From Tetraselmis striata (taxonomy: Eukaryota; Chlorophyta; Chlorodendrophyceae; Chlorodendrales; Chlorodendraceae), in NCBI GenBank assembly GCA_006384855.1, contig VCJN01003010.1, positions 124,001 through 188,000 on the forward strand: a stretch of DNA of 64,000 bases, in the 5' to 3' direction. The notes below the pieces were generated by a model, which was given only the letters and a program-made list of their open reading frames with translations, ran no database searches and was not told the DNA's origin. A program made the position numbers and the translations under genes. Of the stretch, positions 36,571 to 49,206 are shown in pieces; position 1 is the stretch's first letter, and each line of letters starts with the position of its first letter.

Positions 36571-39500
36571 TAATGCCACGCACGGTGCTGCCGATAGACG
36601 GTGCTAGGAACATGTCTGAATTTAGTAGTATGTCACTAAAATAGCGATGGGCCGCGGATCAGGTCCGCACACGTCGATTTTAGTATTCAGATCTAGTAGT
36701 TACACGCAGCACATGTGGCGGATATTGGAATAAGTACGCACCGCGCGGAATGACGGATACCAGTGACTAAAACTAGTGCGGCAAAACCACCGCCGGGCCA
36801 GTCACCCAGGTTACCGAAAGTCCGGTACTATAATAATCCCTTTTCCCAAATCTCTGTTCATTATTCCTAGCCGTGAGGAACAACGATCCAATATTTGTTG
36901 TGCGCATATGTTAAAGCACTGATTTAAAAATGTAAAAACGATCCAATGGGCCCGCAGACTCAGCTAATGCTTTATAGGACTATATGTATGGCTAGACGAC
37001 CACTCGGCCTAAGTCTTACGGAGGTTGTGACAGCATGCCGTGACAAAGCGCCCGCGACTTTTGCTAAATAGGGGTTCCAAAAATTATAGATCAAAATGGT
37101 AGATAGAATCTCGCCATTTGCGGGCGCCAAGTAGCAGTCATTGTAACATACTGTAATAAAGTGCGAGACATGTATTCCATCTATCATTTTATGACGTAAG
37201 GGGGTTTCGCGACATACGAGCAATTATAAGATGTACGCGAAGGCGCGATGGGGGAAGACTAGTCGCTAATACATCACGTTGGGACTACTTTTTGTCCCTA
37301 CATGACACCAAGGCTGCGGCAAAATCATCACCGGGCATCACGGCCGACGGCGGGCACCCGTATAGTACGGTCTCCGACTTGCCAAGCGTACGCGCAAGAG
37401 GGTTCAAAGCTGGTCGGAAGTGAGCTAGATACAATATGCCTCGGCAGTTTGGGCGACATGCAGATATGCGATGCGCGTCGCACGGTACGCAGGCTGAAGA
37501 GGATCTTGTTGGTGACGGCGCGAAGCCATCACTCGCTGCACCACTCCCACTACACCACCTCGTGCATACCTGCCGTAGGGTTGCCATCGTCAGGCGACCA
37601 CGGCCGCGCGTGGCCCAAGCGCCTCAGCAGGCAATAGGTTGACTTCGAAGCTGAAGCCTAGCATGCGCGTAGATCCTTCAAGACATCTGTCGCTGCGAGC
37701 CGGGGTATTCCTCCACGCGTACTTGAACCTTTGAAATTGCTATCCTTCTCTGCAATCCAGTAGCAAGAGTGGCCAAAACGTTGGTGAGGCGACAGTAGTA
37801 TCTTGGAGGAATACCTAGTAGAAATGATGCAACGTCTCGGGGTAGGTCTTCTCTACCGAATGATATTGCTCACTCAGTCAAGCAAAACCAATTATGACAT
37901 GATATATACATCATGGAAAGAGGGCGGATTATGACAAGGAAAAATGTCTCTCTCGGTGAATGGCCCCCTCACATGTGTTGAGTGGGCATCTGGCTTCGTG
38001 CAACAAGTTCGCTTCCATGGGTGAATGACACCGCAGTCAATAACATCGCGGTCACACCGGTCGGGCTGTACCCCCAAACAGATGTCCCGCAAACAAATTG
38101 CATTACGTGTGCCAAGCAATCCGCAGGACATTTCACATCCTACTTAGAGCTTAAGCTTATTTCCCTAGATGTTTTATTTACCTGTCAGCATGGGGCCGCC
38201 ACCGGTTGACAATGTACTGACAGATTTAACATATGGTGCCCAATTGGTTGAGAAGGATAGTCATTTGTTGTTGCACATTAGTCATTTGCGCTTTGTTGGC
38301 ATACATATTATCATGTGTCTCTCCCATATTGCGCAGCTCACTCCCTATATAATGCCTACGTCCAGCAAATTGGCACTCTTAATACCTCTCTCAGCCTGAC
38401 TCGACATGTAGTCCTCAATCCGAGGCAAGAGTTCCTCCGTCAATTCATCTTTGGGATCGCCGCGACCCGGCAGTGCACCGGCAAGGAACATAATTATCAT
38501 TCAATCTTGAAGGAAGCCACACGCTGCTTCTTGCGACCCTTCTCCCTTGCGCCTCTTGCCACATCTTTTTTCTGTCATCCGATGCATTGATGAATCTGCC
38601 ATGGCGCATATGATCGGCGTGACGATTATGTTATATATATCGATATAATGCATAAGTTATTAGCGCAACATATGTAATGGGCCCGTCAATGACATGCGGT
38701 GTAAATATCATGGCAAAGTGATTAGTGCAATATATATCATCATGCACCAGCATTGAAAAATCATGGATGCATTTTTTGCATAAATGTGGCGGAAGCGCTG
38801 GGCAGGCAAGACTGGGGATACTTGTCGATAAAGCCTCTACTGACAGCGGAAGTAGTGTGATTGGTTGCCATATTGAGTTGCACTTCCGGGGTAAGCTGGG
38901 AAAGCTTTCCCGCCATGGCCTGGCGAACTGCATGCACCCTTGTGATCGTTGCACTTCTCGCCGGCTTACTTCTCGGCTTTCCAATAGGTCGTTAGTCACT
39001 TAGTCCGGCGATGTCGGCGGCCCGAATTAACGATGCGGTCCACCGTGGATCGGTGGCGAAACGGAAGCAGCGGCCATGTCTCCCCATTTTTCCTCGCCGT
39101 CGCTAGTGCGACTGTCTCAACATGAGAGAGACTCAAAGACAAACAAAGGTGGGTGTGCATTGGTGGTGCAGAGGCGAGAGGCGACAGTGTTTTTCAGCAT
39201 ATATAGAACAATTGTTCATCACAACGCTTACCACATGTCAGCATTATACAGTACATATACCCGTAGTCACAGGTACACATTGCGCTAATACACACAAGTA
39301 CTAACTCGTAGTATATCGTAATCGTATAATTGTCACACTAGCCATACTTCGAGTAGCTATGGTTTTAAAATAGGCGGTGGAGGTAGCTGGGCTGAAGCCG
39401 CGAAACCAATCTGCGTTACCGAGTCAACAATCAACATTTGAAGTTCAAAATCAGGCGAACGTGCCCTGGTGTCCCCCCCCCCCCCCCCCCCCCCGCCCCC

Positions 39501-39909
39501 CTCCCACGGCCATCCATCGTCGCCGCCCACCCATCGCCGTCATCGTTGGGCCGCGATAGAATCGGGCTTGAACGTCGGCGAGGTTGTGAGAGATGTTCTT
39601 GGTTGGCGCCACAACGCGGGCTTCCAACATCTTCTTCTCGACAATCTGACGCATAGACTGTTCAGCGGGAGGACCACCGGGAGGGTAACGGCCTGACGGG
39701 CGCTCCGGTGAGATGCCATGGCAACACGCGGCCCGGATAAGGTCAAAGGGTTCAGAATTGCTACCGGGGGTCGGTAGGACCAGCGAAACCGCGAATGTAA
39801 TGTCACGCGTGTGAGAGCAGGTCGCGGTGGGTCAGCATGTAGGGTTGGACCGTAAAAGGAAGCCGAAACCAGTGTAAGTACTTGTGGCAATACTTGGTGA
39901 AACATGGCT
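36571..39909. other. intergenic; no recognised gene
   Basis: Mostly AT-rich, with several short open stretches that lack family signals. 38140-38580 holds coding-like but unassigned sequence. A poly-C run lies at about 39473-39494. 37302-37637 has open frames on both strands with no recognisable product. I see no RNA gene. Confidence 0.4.
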
Positions 39910-41866
39910 CTATTCGTAGCGTTTGGCGAATTGACTTGATTGCAGAATGTAATATGTTACAATAAGCCGATGGCATTGCATATCTATCTTGTAGCGGTAT
40001 GACTCGGTATTACTGGCGGCTGGTTGTGGCCGTACCAGTGTTAATTCGCGTGAAAAATCGGTACAACAGTATGAAACACAGGGGGGGGGAGGAGAGCGCA
40101 CCATTCTCGTGGAATTTCCAACGGCCATCTTGTGTTGAGAAGCTTTACTCCTCGTCGAACAACGCCATCTCGCACGGCGGCGGGTGGACATGTTGCCCGC
40201 GGCTGCGACACCAATATCTCTCGAATCGAGAAATGTCAAAATTGATGCCCAACGCCTTCATCGAGCCGCCTCCGTCTTTGGAAACCTCGGGTTGCCCAAC
40301 GCAACGTGCAAAATATGCAGTATCTCCTCAAATGCCACGGTAGACAGCTCGTAGTCTGCCTTGACGCCAAGCATGTCGACGAGGCAACACAACCCCGATA
40401 CTCGAACGCTTCCCAACAACTCGTGGGAGAAGCAGTCCATCAGATTTTCGTAGCGCTTGTCATCCTCGGTACCATGCTCGGGCTCGCCGCCACTACCCGT
40501 AGAAGGCATATAGCAACGCCACAGTTAGAAACAAGTAGACGGGATAGGGTTCTGTCCAAGTACAGAGTGAAGCGCGTGAGGCGAAAAGCAGAAAATGTGT
40601 AATATACGACTTACCTCTTTGGCACCGCCTTTAAAACTTTCTTAGTTTAGGAGCGGTTCCCGTTCCTCGTCTCCCTCGTGTCCCTCCTCCTCTCCCCCCG
40701 TCTCGTCCTCGTTGCTGCCGTTGAGGCTAGAGAGAAATCCAGTAGGTTCGCGTTCTTCGTCGTCACCCTCCCAAAAGGCATCGTCTTCAACAATAGCCAT
40801 ACCCCGCTCCGCTCTCTCCTCATCACTACCGTCCGCCCGGCCCTTCGTTAAAGGACTGCCAACCGGGCTCTGGGCCACCCCCCGTCGCTGCCACCAGCCT
40901 TATCGTCGATGTCCATAACACCGCCAGACCCGTCCGAGGTACTATCTAATTTCTGGAAACACCGACGAGTTAATAGGTCGCGCACAATTCACAGTTGCAT
41001 CTCGCGCGTACTGTAACAGTGCGGATGGCACACTGCATGGTTACCTATTGGTGAAGAGGTGTGCGGGGTAAGATAGGGCAAATTTGGGCGGGACGCAAAC
41101 ATAAGCATACGTGCGTGTATGGAATACAGTATCGTTGAGAAAGCAGGCGGGCATTACCTGCCGTCGTGATGTCGCACCCTAACCTTGTTGCCATAGAGCA
41201 TGGTTGTGGCGACAACCTCGGAGTGACGAGACGACAATAACCGCACACCGACCCATTGTCCCACATTATTTCGTTGGTTGGGAGCGTTCCGCTGTTGTTC
41301 GCGCGTGCGGGGTCGACGCGAACGTCGGGTAGCTGGTGCGGCGGGTGGTGAGAGGGGGGTAGGGGGGGGGGGGGGGTCGGTTCGGGCGACGACGGGGCAT
41401 GCACTACGGGTTGCGATGCGGTGGTGGTCTTCAACTGAAGTGAGGGGGGGGGGGGGGGGCGTTGTGGCGAGCGTTGGTTGAGATTTCCATGGCAAGCTGG
41501 AATCCACACACTCGCAGGCGCACTCACCGACAATAAGCGGGCTTGCTCCACCAAGCATGCATCGTTGGCTGGGTGTCTGAGGTGTTGTACCTTGAAGTGG
41601 CGGCTATTCCCGGCGAGGAGAGTTTAGCACACACGACACTGGACCGTAAGGTGGCCGCTTGGACCATCGCATACATCGAAGACGCTCTTCTTGCCGCATG
41701 ATTTTGCTTTGCCGCGATGCATCGCGACGAGGTTGCGATAAGTACGCGTGCGTGGGCCGGCAAGAGGTGCATCACGTACCGTTTCACATACGGGTATTGC
41801 TGTGGCGTCGACGAGATCTCGGCGCAAATACTGGTGACATGCATAGATAAGCGCGGATAAGCTCAC
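39910..41866 (-). pseudogene. coding-like pieces of a possible CACTA-type transposase gene
   Basis: Minus-strand segments in order: 41866-41624 (YRNLVAMHRGKAKSCGKKS, then Cys-rich), a Pro/Thr-rich stretch with poly-C, an acidic stretch after an acceptor-like CAG near 40953 (VMDIDDKAGGSDGG), 40878-40642 (very acidic, ending EGDEEREPLLN), and 40509-40258 (YELSTVAFEEILHILHVALG). In another frame, KALGINFDISRFERYWCRS and a further Cys follow. The last part resembles the N-terminal half of CACTA (Transposase_21-type) proteins, where an AFxELLxLLxxAxP helix precedes a Lys/Leu-rich segment and a zinc-binding block. This is inference from residue pattern. No catalytic domain or terminal repeats were found, and a decayed host gene remains possible. 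Confidence 0.3.
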
Positions 41867-44134
41867 ATAAAGCGGGAGTAGTCGTCAAGGGTATACGAAA
41901 TACGGTACCAGCACAGTAAAAATGAGTACGAATACAATGAAAGAACCGTATTAAGCGCGGTTAAGCGGACCCCGTTTCGACGATTGGACCACATGCGGGA
42001 CCACAAAATTACAGGGACGATGAAAAACAACGTCTCAATCGGTTGTCCCCGGCTGAACGTGCCGAATAAGTATATCGCCAAGCTTTTGAAGCGGGACTTG
42101 TACGTCCTAGTCAATCTGAGTTTGGCTCGCCTGTTCTTTTGTTAGGAAGGCGGATCGATGTCTTCGGTTATGTGTGGCCTTTCGTGGTCTCACTTATGTT
42201 ACTCGGAAGGATGCGTGCCCCTTACCACGTGTTGATGAAATTCTTGATGAGTCGAGGAAAGCTCGATGCTATACATACGCCACTTCGAGTTAGCCTCCGG
42301 TCATCGGCAGGTGGCTATAGCTTAGGAGGATATACATAAAACTGTATTTAATACACCTTGTGGGTTATTAAGATGGACTGCTATGCCCTTTGGTTTATGC
42401 AATATCCAACATGGAGTTTATTCCAACGTATGATGAATGATATCTTACGTCCATTTTGCGTATATTTATTGTTGTGTGTCTTAATAATGTTTATATATAA
42501 GGAAACTATGATGATCACTTGGAACATATTCGTACGATCGTGGGAAAATTATCTGAACGTAAATTACGTTTGCAACTAAAAATGTTTCTTTGGTATGACA
42601 TCTATGAAATATATTTGGGCTATACTATATCTGATGGTAAATTACATGTAGATGAGTCGAAAATATCTACAGTTACATATTGGCCCCGTGCCAAAACTCA
42701 GAGTGAAGATCGAAGTTCTGTGCAATTGGCAATTTTCTCTCTAAGTTTACACCACTTCAGTGATTTAACCACACCATTGACAGATTTGTTACGTAAAACA
42801 AAACCAACCGTCGTAGATTGGAGTTCTGATTGTCAAGGAGCTTTCGAGACTCTTCGTACGCGTTTGATTTCCGCTCGTTGTCTGACCATACCGGAAGTAG
42901 GCTTTGATGCGACGTTCGCCGTAGCAACAAATGCGGCCAACGTAGGGTCAGCTCCCGTTTATTGCCGGACCACGGACGAGGCTCTCAATCAGTGGCATTC
43001 TGGGCGCGGAAGCTGAATGCAACTGAGCGTGGGAATACTTACTCTGCTTATGACCTAGAGGCATTAGCCATCTGTGAGTCTATTAAACGTTGGAGGTGGT
43101 ACCTTGAAGGTTGCCTGTCGATATTCCCTGTTGTCTTATACCATGACACCCTATGGCATTTCCTAAGGCAACATGCAGACAGAATTATTACGCGTCAAGC
43201 TCGCTATGCTCGCGACTTACAACCTTATGTGGGTTCAATGTTCCTTGCGTACGGAAAAGGCAAGTGGAATAAGGCAGATCCGTAGTCTCATACAACGTAA
43301 AAGTTCCGGTGGCCTTTATTGGACTAGGGGATGATGTGCCGGGCACGGCTGAGGCACTTGAAAATGTACACAACTTATATGTACTCCCATAGATTCTATG
43401 AGTGTGAGTACTCTAAAGGTAAGTGATGACATACTCGACATGATAGAACGGGGTATGAGGCAGACGTCTTCTATCCCGAATGGGGGGAGGGGATGGATGA
43501 AGTCGGGACATGTGTCCAAACGTGACGAATTTCTTTGGAGACATAAATGCCTATGTATTCCGAATTACCGTCAGCAAACGAAGGAAATGTTGTATGAACT
43601 ACATGATACTACTGGGCACCGGGCTGTTTAGAGTACCTTGGCAAGGGCCTTGATCGCTTTTGGTGGACACGTATACGTCATGACATAACCGCATATTGTG
43701 AAAATTGTCTAACATGTAGACGGGTACGTTCTCGTCCGCAGCCGGCAGCACCGACGCGGCCGTTACCAGTGCCACCCTATCCTTGGCATTCGGTAGGTTT
43801 GGATTCCAGCATTACTACGGATTTACTTGTGAGAAATGTTTTCGATGCACTGTTGGTCGTTGCATGCCATTTAACCCGTCAAAAAGCGCGTTTTATTCTA
43901 ACGATTAAAACTGTGACCGGTGAATTGTTTCTGAAGGAAGTGTACATGCTACATGGTTTACCGAGGGTTTGATTTCGGACCGTGATCAGAGATTTATGTA
44001 ATATGTTTGGCAGACTTTGTGGCGTCGCCTTGGCACTAAATTAAATATGCCTAGCGGCCAACATTCTGAAACGGATGGCCGGACTGAAAGGATTAACGCT
44101 GTTGTTTGTTAATTGGCAGGAGAATTGCTTTGAT

Positions 44135-45350
44135 GGCACCAATTACGCACGGCGCACCCGCACAAGTGTTTAACATCGGCGATATAGCGCGCGTACGGTG
44201 TCTCATGTACCCGTACAAGGACCACCCCCATCCCACCGCAGCAGTACACATGTCGCGAACGAGAGCCTCTAGACCACCACCCATGGGCCCTTATATGGGC
44301 TAGGGGTGACGGGATATGGGCCGAGTCGTTTGGGATTTGGTGAGGCACGGGTGAAGAATAGTGCGATTCATCCCGTGTCTCACCTTATCCCGATAACCAT
44401 ATTTTCGCTATTTTTAAAGATTATCACAGCTACCCGTCGCTCCATCGGCGTCCGGTGCACCTATAAACAGACAAATCGACCCATATCGGTCTTTATCACT
44501 GGCATATGGGTACATGGGTGGCGCGTCGATCACTCATCTACGGGTGGTGGTCGGCCGGCCCCCCATTCAGCCCGTTCATCTAATATCGGCTCCTCTAATC
44601 TGGGCTCAAAAATATGGGGGGAGATGGGGCACCGTGCACCGACCACCTCATGGGCCACTCATGGGCTCTACCGCACCCCTAGGGGAGCAAGACCATGGGA
44701 CGGTACATGTATGTGCGGCGGGCTAAATAGTTAGCTGCAGGGGGGCAAGGGATGCCTATGCGGGAGGGGGTCGAGAGCGCGGAGAATCGGGGTCGGTCGG
44801 GCCCATCGGGCCGGCATCGACTGAGATTGACCGCAAACTGACCGCCAGCGGACGTCACCCCTGCGTATGGGCCTCTACTACTAGTGCTCATGCGATCGAT
44901 AAGCAGAGAGCTACCTCAGCCGCCCCCGCGGGAGGGGCTGAGGCCGGGGGTGTAATTCCGAAAACACGGGTTCCAAGATCGGACGGCTTCTTGAATCGGG
45001 GGGACATGGGGCACCGTCTCTGTAGCCTCCGATCTCTAGCTCGATTTTTCTATAGCATCCCTATGAGATAGGTTATGGACCTAGCCTATTTCCAGGGCAG
45101 GTGGCGCCCGTTCGGCTCGGGCAAAAGGCCGTCAACATCGTCCCCCTCAGTGAGCCGAACGGGCACTCCCCGTCCGCGCTTGCGGCCGACTGGAGGCCGT
45201 TTTCGCGCATTGCTACGCAGCACACGAGCGGAGCATACCGGGAAATAAGCGATAAACACGATGCACTATTCTAGAGTACTAAACAACGTACCGCGAAATG
45301 TATATTTCGCTATATCTCCAATTAGGCACCCGCTGGGTGCGCCGTGCGGG
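44135..45350. mobile_element. 1.2-kb insertion in the Ty3/gypsy remnant, candidate non-autonomous DNA transposon
   Basis: A GC-rich block interrupts the retroelement. Near its edges the 13-bp GCACGGCGCACCC (44147-44159) is perfectly inverted at 45335-45347, and TTGAT occurs on both outer sides (44130-44134 and 45351-45355), suggesting a 5-bp target duplication. The inverted repeats are offset from these boundaries by 12 and 3 bp, so the exact ends are uncertain. No transposase is encoded. Confidence 0.55.
45106..45164. repeat. 13-bp inverted repeat (stem-loop)
   Basis: GCCCGTTCGGCTC at 45106-45118 is perfectly inverted at 45152-45164, with a 33-bp loop. It lies within the 1.2-kb insertion. 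Confidence 0.8.
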
Positions 45351-45675
45351 TTGATCAATTGCCGCTGATGGAACTTTCGCATAATTATATTCTTGCACTT
45401 GGTATTGAGCATACACTGTCTGAGGTTAATTACGGATTTAATCTTGAAACACCTCATGACTTCTTGTTTTCCACGAGGCCAACAACACATATATTAGTCG
45501 GTGCTCAACAGAAAATCTGGGATTTTTAAGACATCCATAAGTTAGTCAAATTGATTTTGGCAATTCAGAATAACGACTTGACTGTTCGTCCTACAGAAAG
45601 GCAATAGAGGAATGTCCCAATTTTCAATGTTGGAGATAAAGCGAGTGTTGTAACTTGCTTGTTATTGAAAACCAA

Positions 45676-45699
45676 AGGCCAACCTAACTAGGTTGGCCT
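45676..45699. repeat. 24-bp near-perfect palindrome
   Basis: AGGCCAACCTA is followed by its inverse TAGGTTGGCCT around a 2-bp centre. Another copy of one arm (GGCCAACCTAATC) follows at about 45715. Confidence 0.75.
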
Positions 45700-46047
45700 A
45701 ACCAGAAAATCAACGGCCAACCTAATCTAATGGATAGGCAGTTGGGTCCTTTTCGATTATTGATAAAACTGGAAATTGTATTTTTTGGTGGCAATTGCCT
45801 CCGGTTTTCCATATGTGGATATTTGCAACCTTGTACGACTGCATCTATTCGATCGGTTGCGCCAATAGTCACGGTTTCCGAGGAAGACCTTAACAGCCAG
45901 GAATTCGAAATTGAGAAGGTATCTGCTGTCAAAGTTGGCATGATGCATGGACGCAAAGAATCTCAATTGCACTTTTTGGTGCACTTTGCAGATCAATATA
46001 AACGATCGCACATGCATGTGTGGCATCGTCTGTTTGATGTCAAATAA

Positions 46048-47346
46048 CGGACTACCGCTTTGCAAAATTGTATGGATACGGCTATGTAGCTGCAATTTGC
46101 TGAGTCAGATGAGTATCTGCAGCATGCGGCTTAACAGCCGCGGCTAGAATTCCAACTGCAGATTCATACTGCTGCCTTAAGTTGTCCAAGGGGGAGAGCT
46201 GTAGGGTGGCAGTTCTTCGACCGTGTAACTTGTCCTGCACTATCTTTGGCATGACACTGTACGGGTACCAATACCGCGGGATGATATGTACAATAACATT
46301 CTACGCGGGTGAAACAGCAGGTAGTACGAGAGCGCGCGCATGACGCGCGCACGAGTACTCGTACCAGGGATTGATTACCCGTGGTCCGTAAATGCTCGGT
46401 ATTTGTCAGAACCAGACAATATACTAAATGCCATCGCAACCGCGGGGCTCAGCGTCAATGCGCTTTCTGGCTGTCCTCCAAGGCCCATCGGTGGCTTGGA
46501 CCGCGTGCCACGCGGGTTGCATCACCGCCTACGTCCACTCTCCCGAACCTTGGGAAGGGCCAGGACAAGACCCTGGAAGCCTGGAGCAGTTAGACCTTGC
46601 GGTGGCGGCCCGGCGCCGAACAGGCGAAAACGTAATAACAGCTTGAAGCGGTTAGTCCCGGGTGTACGATTACTATTCTTCTAGGTACTTCTGGAACGTT
46701 CGAAATTTACTACCGACTGACGGCAAGGATAATTACCTTTTGTTTTTCTACATTGCGTATTTTATCGTTTTTACCGTTTTAAGGATTACTTCCTGTAATC
46801 CCTTATTAATTTGTTTGATTACATAACGGCTTTCACAAAATCCCTTATTATCCTACCTGACTACCTGATATAGTCGCAATATGTGCACATGTGTTCCTGG
46901 CACTACTGCCATCCACGGACCGCGTCTGATGATGACAGCGTAATATTACAGGCACTACTACCGGCGGCGGGGAGTGGTATATTCACTCGTCGTACGGGTG
47001 TACTTCCGCTAGCGGTACCCGCACCTGTCCCTACTTCACTTTATGACAAAATGCAGTTTAAAGGACGCGCTCTCTGATTGCTTTAGGATAGTGTCAATCG
47101 GATTTTAACGGCGCTCAGACGCAGGTAGGTCTTTCGTCCTGATCACATAGACGCGGCAGCAGCAACCGCATTATGGCAGCACATAGTCGCTAATGTATCA
47201 CGCGGCGTACGATTCGCGGCACGTACTCGTCAGCAGTTTCTACTACCTGATGTACGACTCGCACGGCAGCCACCGTCGCGTAGTACTCGCATTTATCGCT
47301 ACAGGGTCTAGACACTCGTGGCAATCGCTACGGGTACCTTGTACCG
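46048..47346. other. intergenic
   Basis: No firm gene. A 72-codon frame at 46428-46646 (+) includes a small Cys-containing stretch (AWTACHAGCITAYV) but has no context. 46327-46365 is a GC/GTAC palindromic cluster (GCGCGCGCATGACGCGCGC, GAGTACTCGTACC). A copy of a dispersed 21-bp motif lies at 46819-46839. Confidence 0.4.
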
Positions 47347-47425
47347 GTGTGAATTACAAAAAGGGCAGTCCCCAGAATTAGAAAATCAACACAGCAAGCC
47401 GCCTAAAAGCGGCCCGCATCCCGCA
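47347..47425. repeat. left inverted repeat unit
   Basis: GTGTGAATTACAAAAAGGGC at 47347 and ACACAGCAAGCCGCCTAAAA from 47390 are minus-orientation copies of blocks in the tandem array at 48727-48965. The order of the blocks fits the junction of two tandem units. These repeats bracket the coding segment at 47403-48456. Confidence 0.65.
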
Positions 47426-48456
47426 TAAGGCGGGATGGATGAGTGATGCGCACACGGTTCAGAGTCCGGGCCACGCGAGCACGTGTGTGTGTAGGTGATC
47501 CTCGGACGTGCTGTGCAGCTTCAGCAACGGGATGGGAGACGAATCTGCGCCGTCTGATGAGGCAGCGAGCACGCTCTCGAGCGGCCACCAAGCTCAGGAC
47601 CCCGAGGAAATCTCTTGCGAGCAAGGCCTCCTGGTGAGCCCGGGTGATGCACCGAGTGCCCCGCGATGAGAGGGCACCCCGGTCCGCAGCCAAGCATGCG
47701 ATACCACGCACTGTGCGGTGCACCCCCTTGCTCACCTCACCCACTGTGCCGAAGACCATGCCCGTGTACTCCGACATATCCAGGATGTCTCGAAGAGGAC
47801 CCTTCTGTCCGGGCTCCGTGTTGTGCCACGCCGCGTCCCGCGCAGCCAACCCCCGTTGTATGTCGCCCAACAGGGAGCGCTCAAACCGATCCACAGCTGT
47901 GGCCCGGGGCACTGAAGTGTACTTGACCCCGTACCGCATAGTCTTGAAGCAGCGTGGACTTCAAGCTCCGGGGATCATAGCTCCCGGTCACGACGTTGAA
48001 CGCCGGAAGGGAGAGCTCTGCGTCCGGCACTAGGTCCTTGAGTTCATCCCGGGGTACGGTGTTGCCGAGAGGCACTGCCTGCTGGAACAAGTCATCCACC
48101 TCCCGCCGTACCGCGATACCTAGGTCGTGAACACAGTGATCGCGGAAGGCATCTGCGATAGCGTCGTGCTGCACACGCCAGTGAGCGTCTCCAGGCGCCG
48201 GGAGGTTCATGAGCGCGTCGCCGTATAGATCAACAATGACGGGGTTGTGCTCCGTCGAGGGCAGAATAATCTGGCACCCAACCACCGGGGCCAAGCACGG
48301 GCTAGGCAGAAAGAAGTACCCGGCAGCGACCTCTCGCAGCTCATGCGGAGTCATGGCTGTCCGCGCGGTGGGGATGGCCACTGTCCACATGCCTGACGCC
48401 GCGTCGAGCTGGTTGAACAAGATCCGTTCCCTACATGTGGCAGGGAGAGCGCACAC
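47403..48456 (-). pseudogene. retroelement C-terminal segment (endonuclease-like domain after the RT)
   Basis: Two overlapping minus-strand frames (48456-47881 and 47939-47403) carry DLYGDALMNLPAPGDAHWRV, QHDAIADAFRDHCVHDLGI, VRREVDDLF and, further on, TGMVFGTVGEVSKG and ARDFLGVLSLVAARERARC. This pattern (a DxxGDH-like block, RHDAI-like block, V-x-x-E, then a [TG]-x-x-G-G-like block and a closing helix) is typical of proteins widespread in algal and protist retroelements downstream of a reverse transcriptase. No RT core is present here, so it is a partial and broken copy. Whether it belongs to a LINE or a DIRS-like element is not settled. Confidence 0.5.
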
Positions 48457-48726
48457 CTCATTTCGAAGCCGGGAGTTGTTGGCCTGGTCTAGAAATGCCG
48501 TCAGCTCCTTGTACCGGTACCCGTAGCGCTACCTACCGCATAAACTTGCGGCTGTGAGCGCAGTAAATAAACGGCGAGGCGGTACCAGTGCCAGCATACT
48601 GTAAGGATTACCAGTTCAATGCGATGTTGATTGTGTTTCTTACATAAGGGCTTTCACAAAAGCGCACTACAAACAGAACTAACTTCAACATGCGATGTTG
48701 ATGTACCAGCTCTATTTTGATTTTCT

Positions 48727-48965
48727 AGTACTACTTTTTGTAGTAGGTGGATTTGTTGCTGCCCTTTTTTTAATTCACACCAGTTCAATGCGGGACGCTT
48801 TTAGGTGGCTTGCTGTGTCGGAGTACTACTTTTAGCAGTAGGTGGATTTGTTAATCCTTGCTGCCTTTCTTGTAATTCACACCATCGTAATTCAATGCGG
48901 CTTGTGTCGATCTTTTTGTACTGCGTTTAGTGGTTGATTTGTTCCTGTCCTTTTTGTAATTCACG
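48727..48965. repeat. degenerate tandem repeat, ~90-95 bp unit, about 2.5 copies
   Basis: Units start at about 48727, 48822 and 48916. Shared blocks are GTACTACTTTT, TAGTAGGTGGATTTGTT, CTGCC followed by TTTTTGTAATTCACACCAG, and TCAATGCGG. Copies differ by substitutions and short indels. A minus-orientation copy lies at 47347-47425. Confidence 0.75.
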
Positions 48966-49036
48966 CCAGTATAGTGCGACCCGTTTCCTTCCCAGCCCCC
49001 GGGGCAGGACTGGCCCCAGAGACTGGCCTTGCAGTC

Positions 49037-49206
49037 TGATCTAAACTAGTTTATGGGGTTTCCTGCCTTGACCTAACCGCTTTTCCGCTACAAGTGCTGC
49101 TTAGCGGTTCGGGACCTATCGTTGCGCCCTTTTTGGGTGCAGCACGAGTAGAAATAAAAGCAGTTGAGCATGCCATCTTCCAGTTTTCGCTGCGTTACAC
49201 GCAGCG
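49037..49206 (+). repeat. left direct repeat of the tyrosine-recombinase element
   Basis: It contains CTAAACTAGTTTATGGGGTT, CCCTTTTTGGGTGCAGCACG and CGCTGCGTTACACGCAGCG (a small self-complementary end). It aligns along its length with 51947-52133. Confidence 0.85.

Larger units (their letters stand above)
41950..46047 (+). mobile_element. Ty3/gypsy-type LTR retrotransposon remnant (chromodomain clade)
   Basis: Reverse transcriptase, RNase H, integrase and a C-terminal chromodomain-like segment appear in the usual Ty3/gypsy order on the plus strand. Diagnostic stretches are FGSPVLL, LGYTISDGKLHVDESKIS, HHFSDLTTPLTDLLRK, an RNase H/tether region near 43010-43280, the integrase zinc and core region about 43600-44100, and EFEIEKVSAVKVG near 45906. 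No gag region or LTRs are identifiable, so the copy is truncated at both ends. It is broken, with many (roughly ten or more) disruptions, and carries a 1.2-kb insertion of another element. It looks old. Confidence 0.8.
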
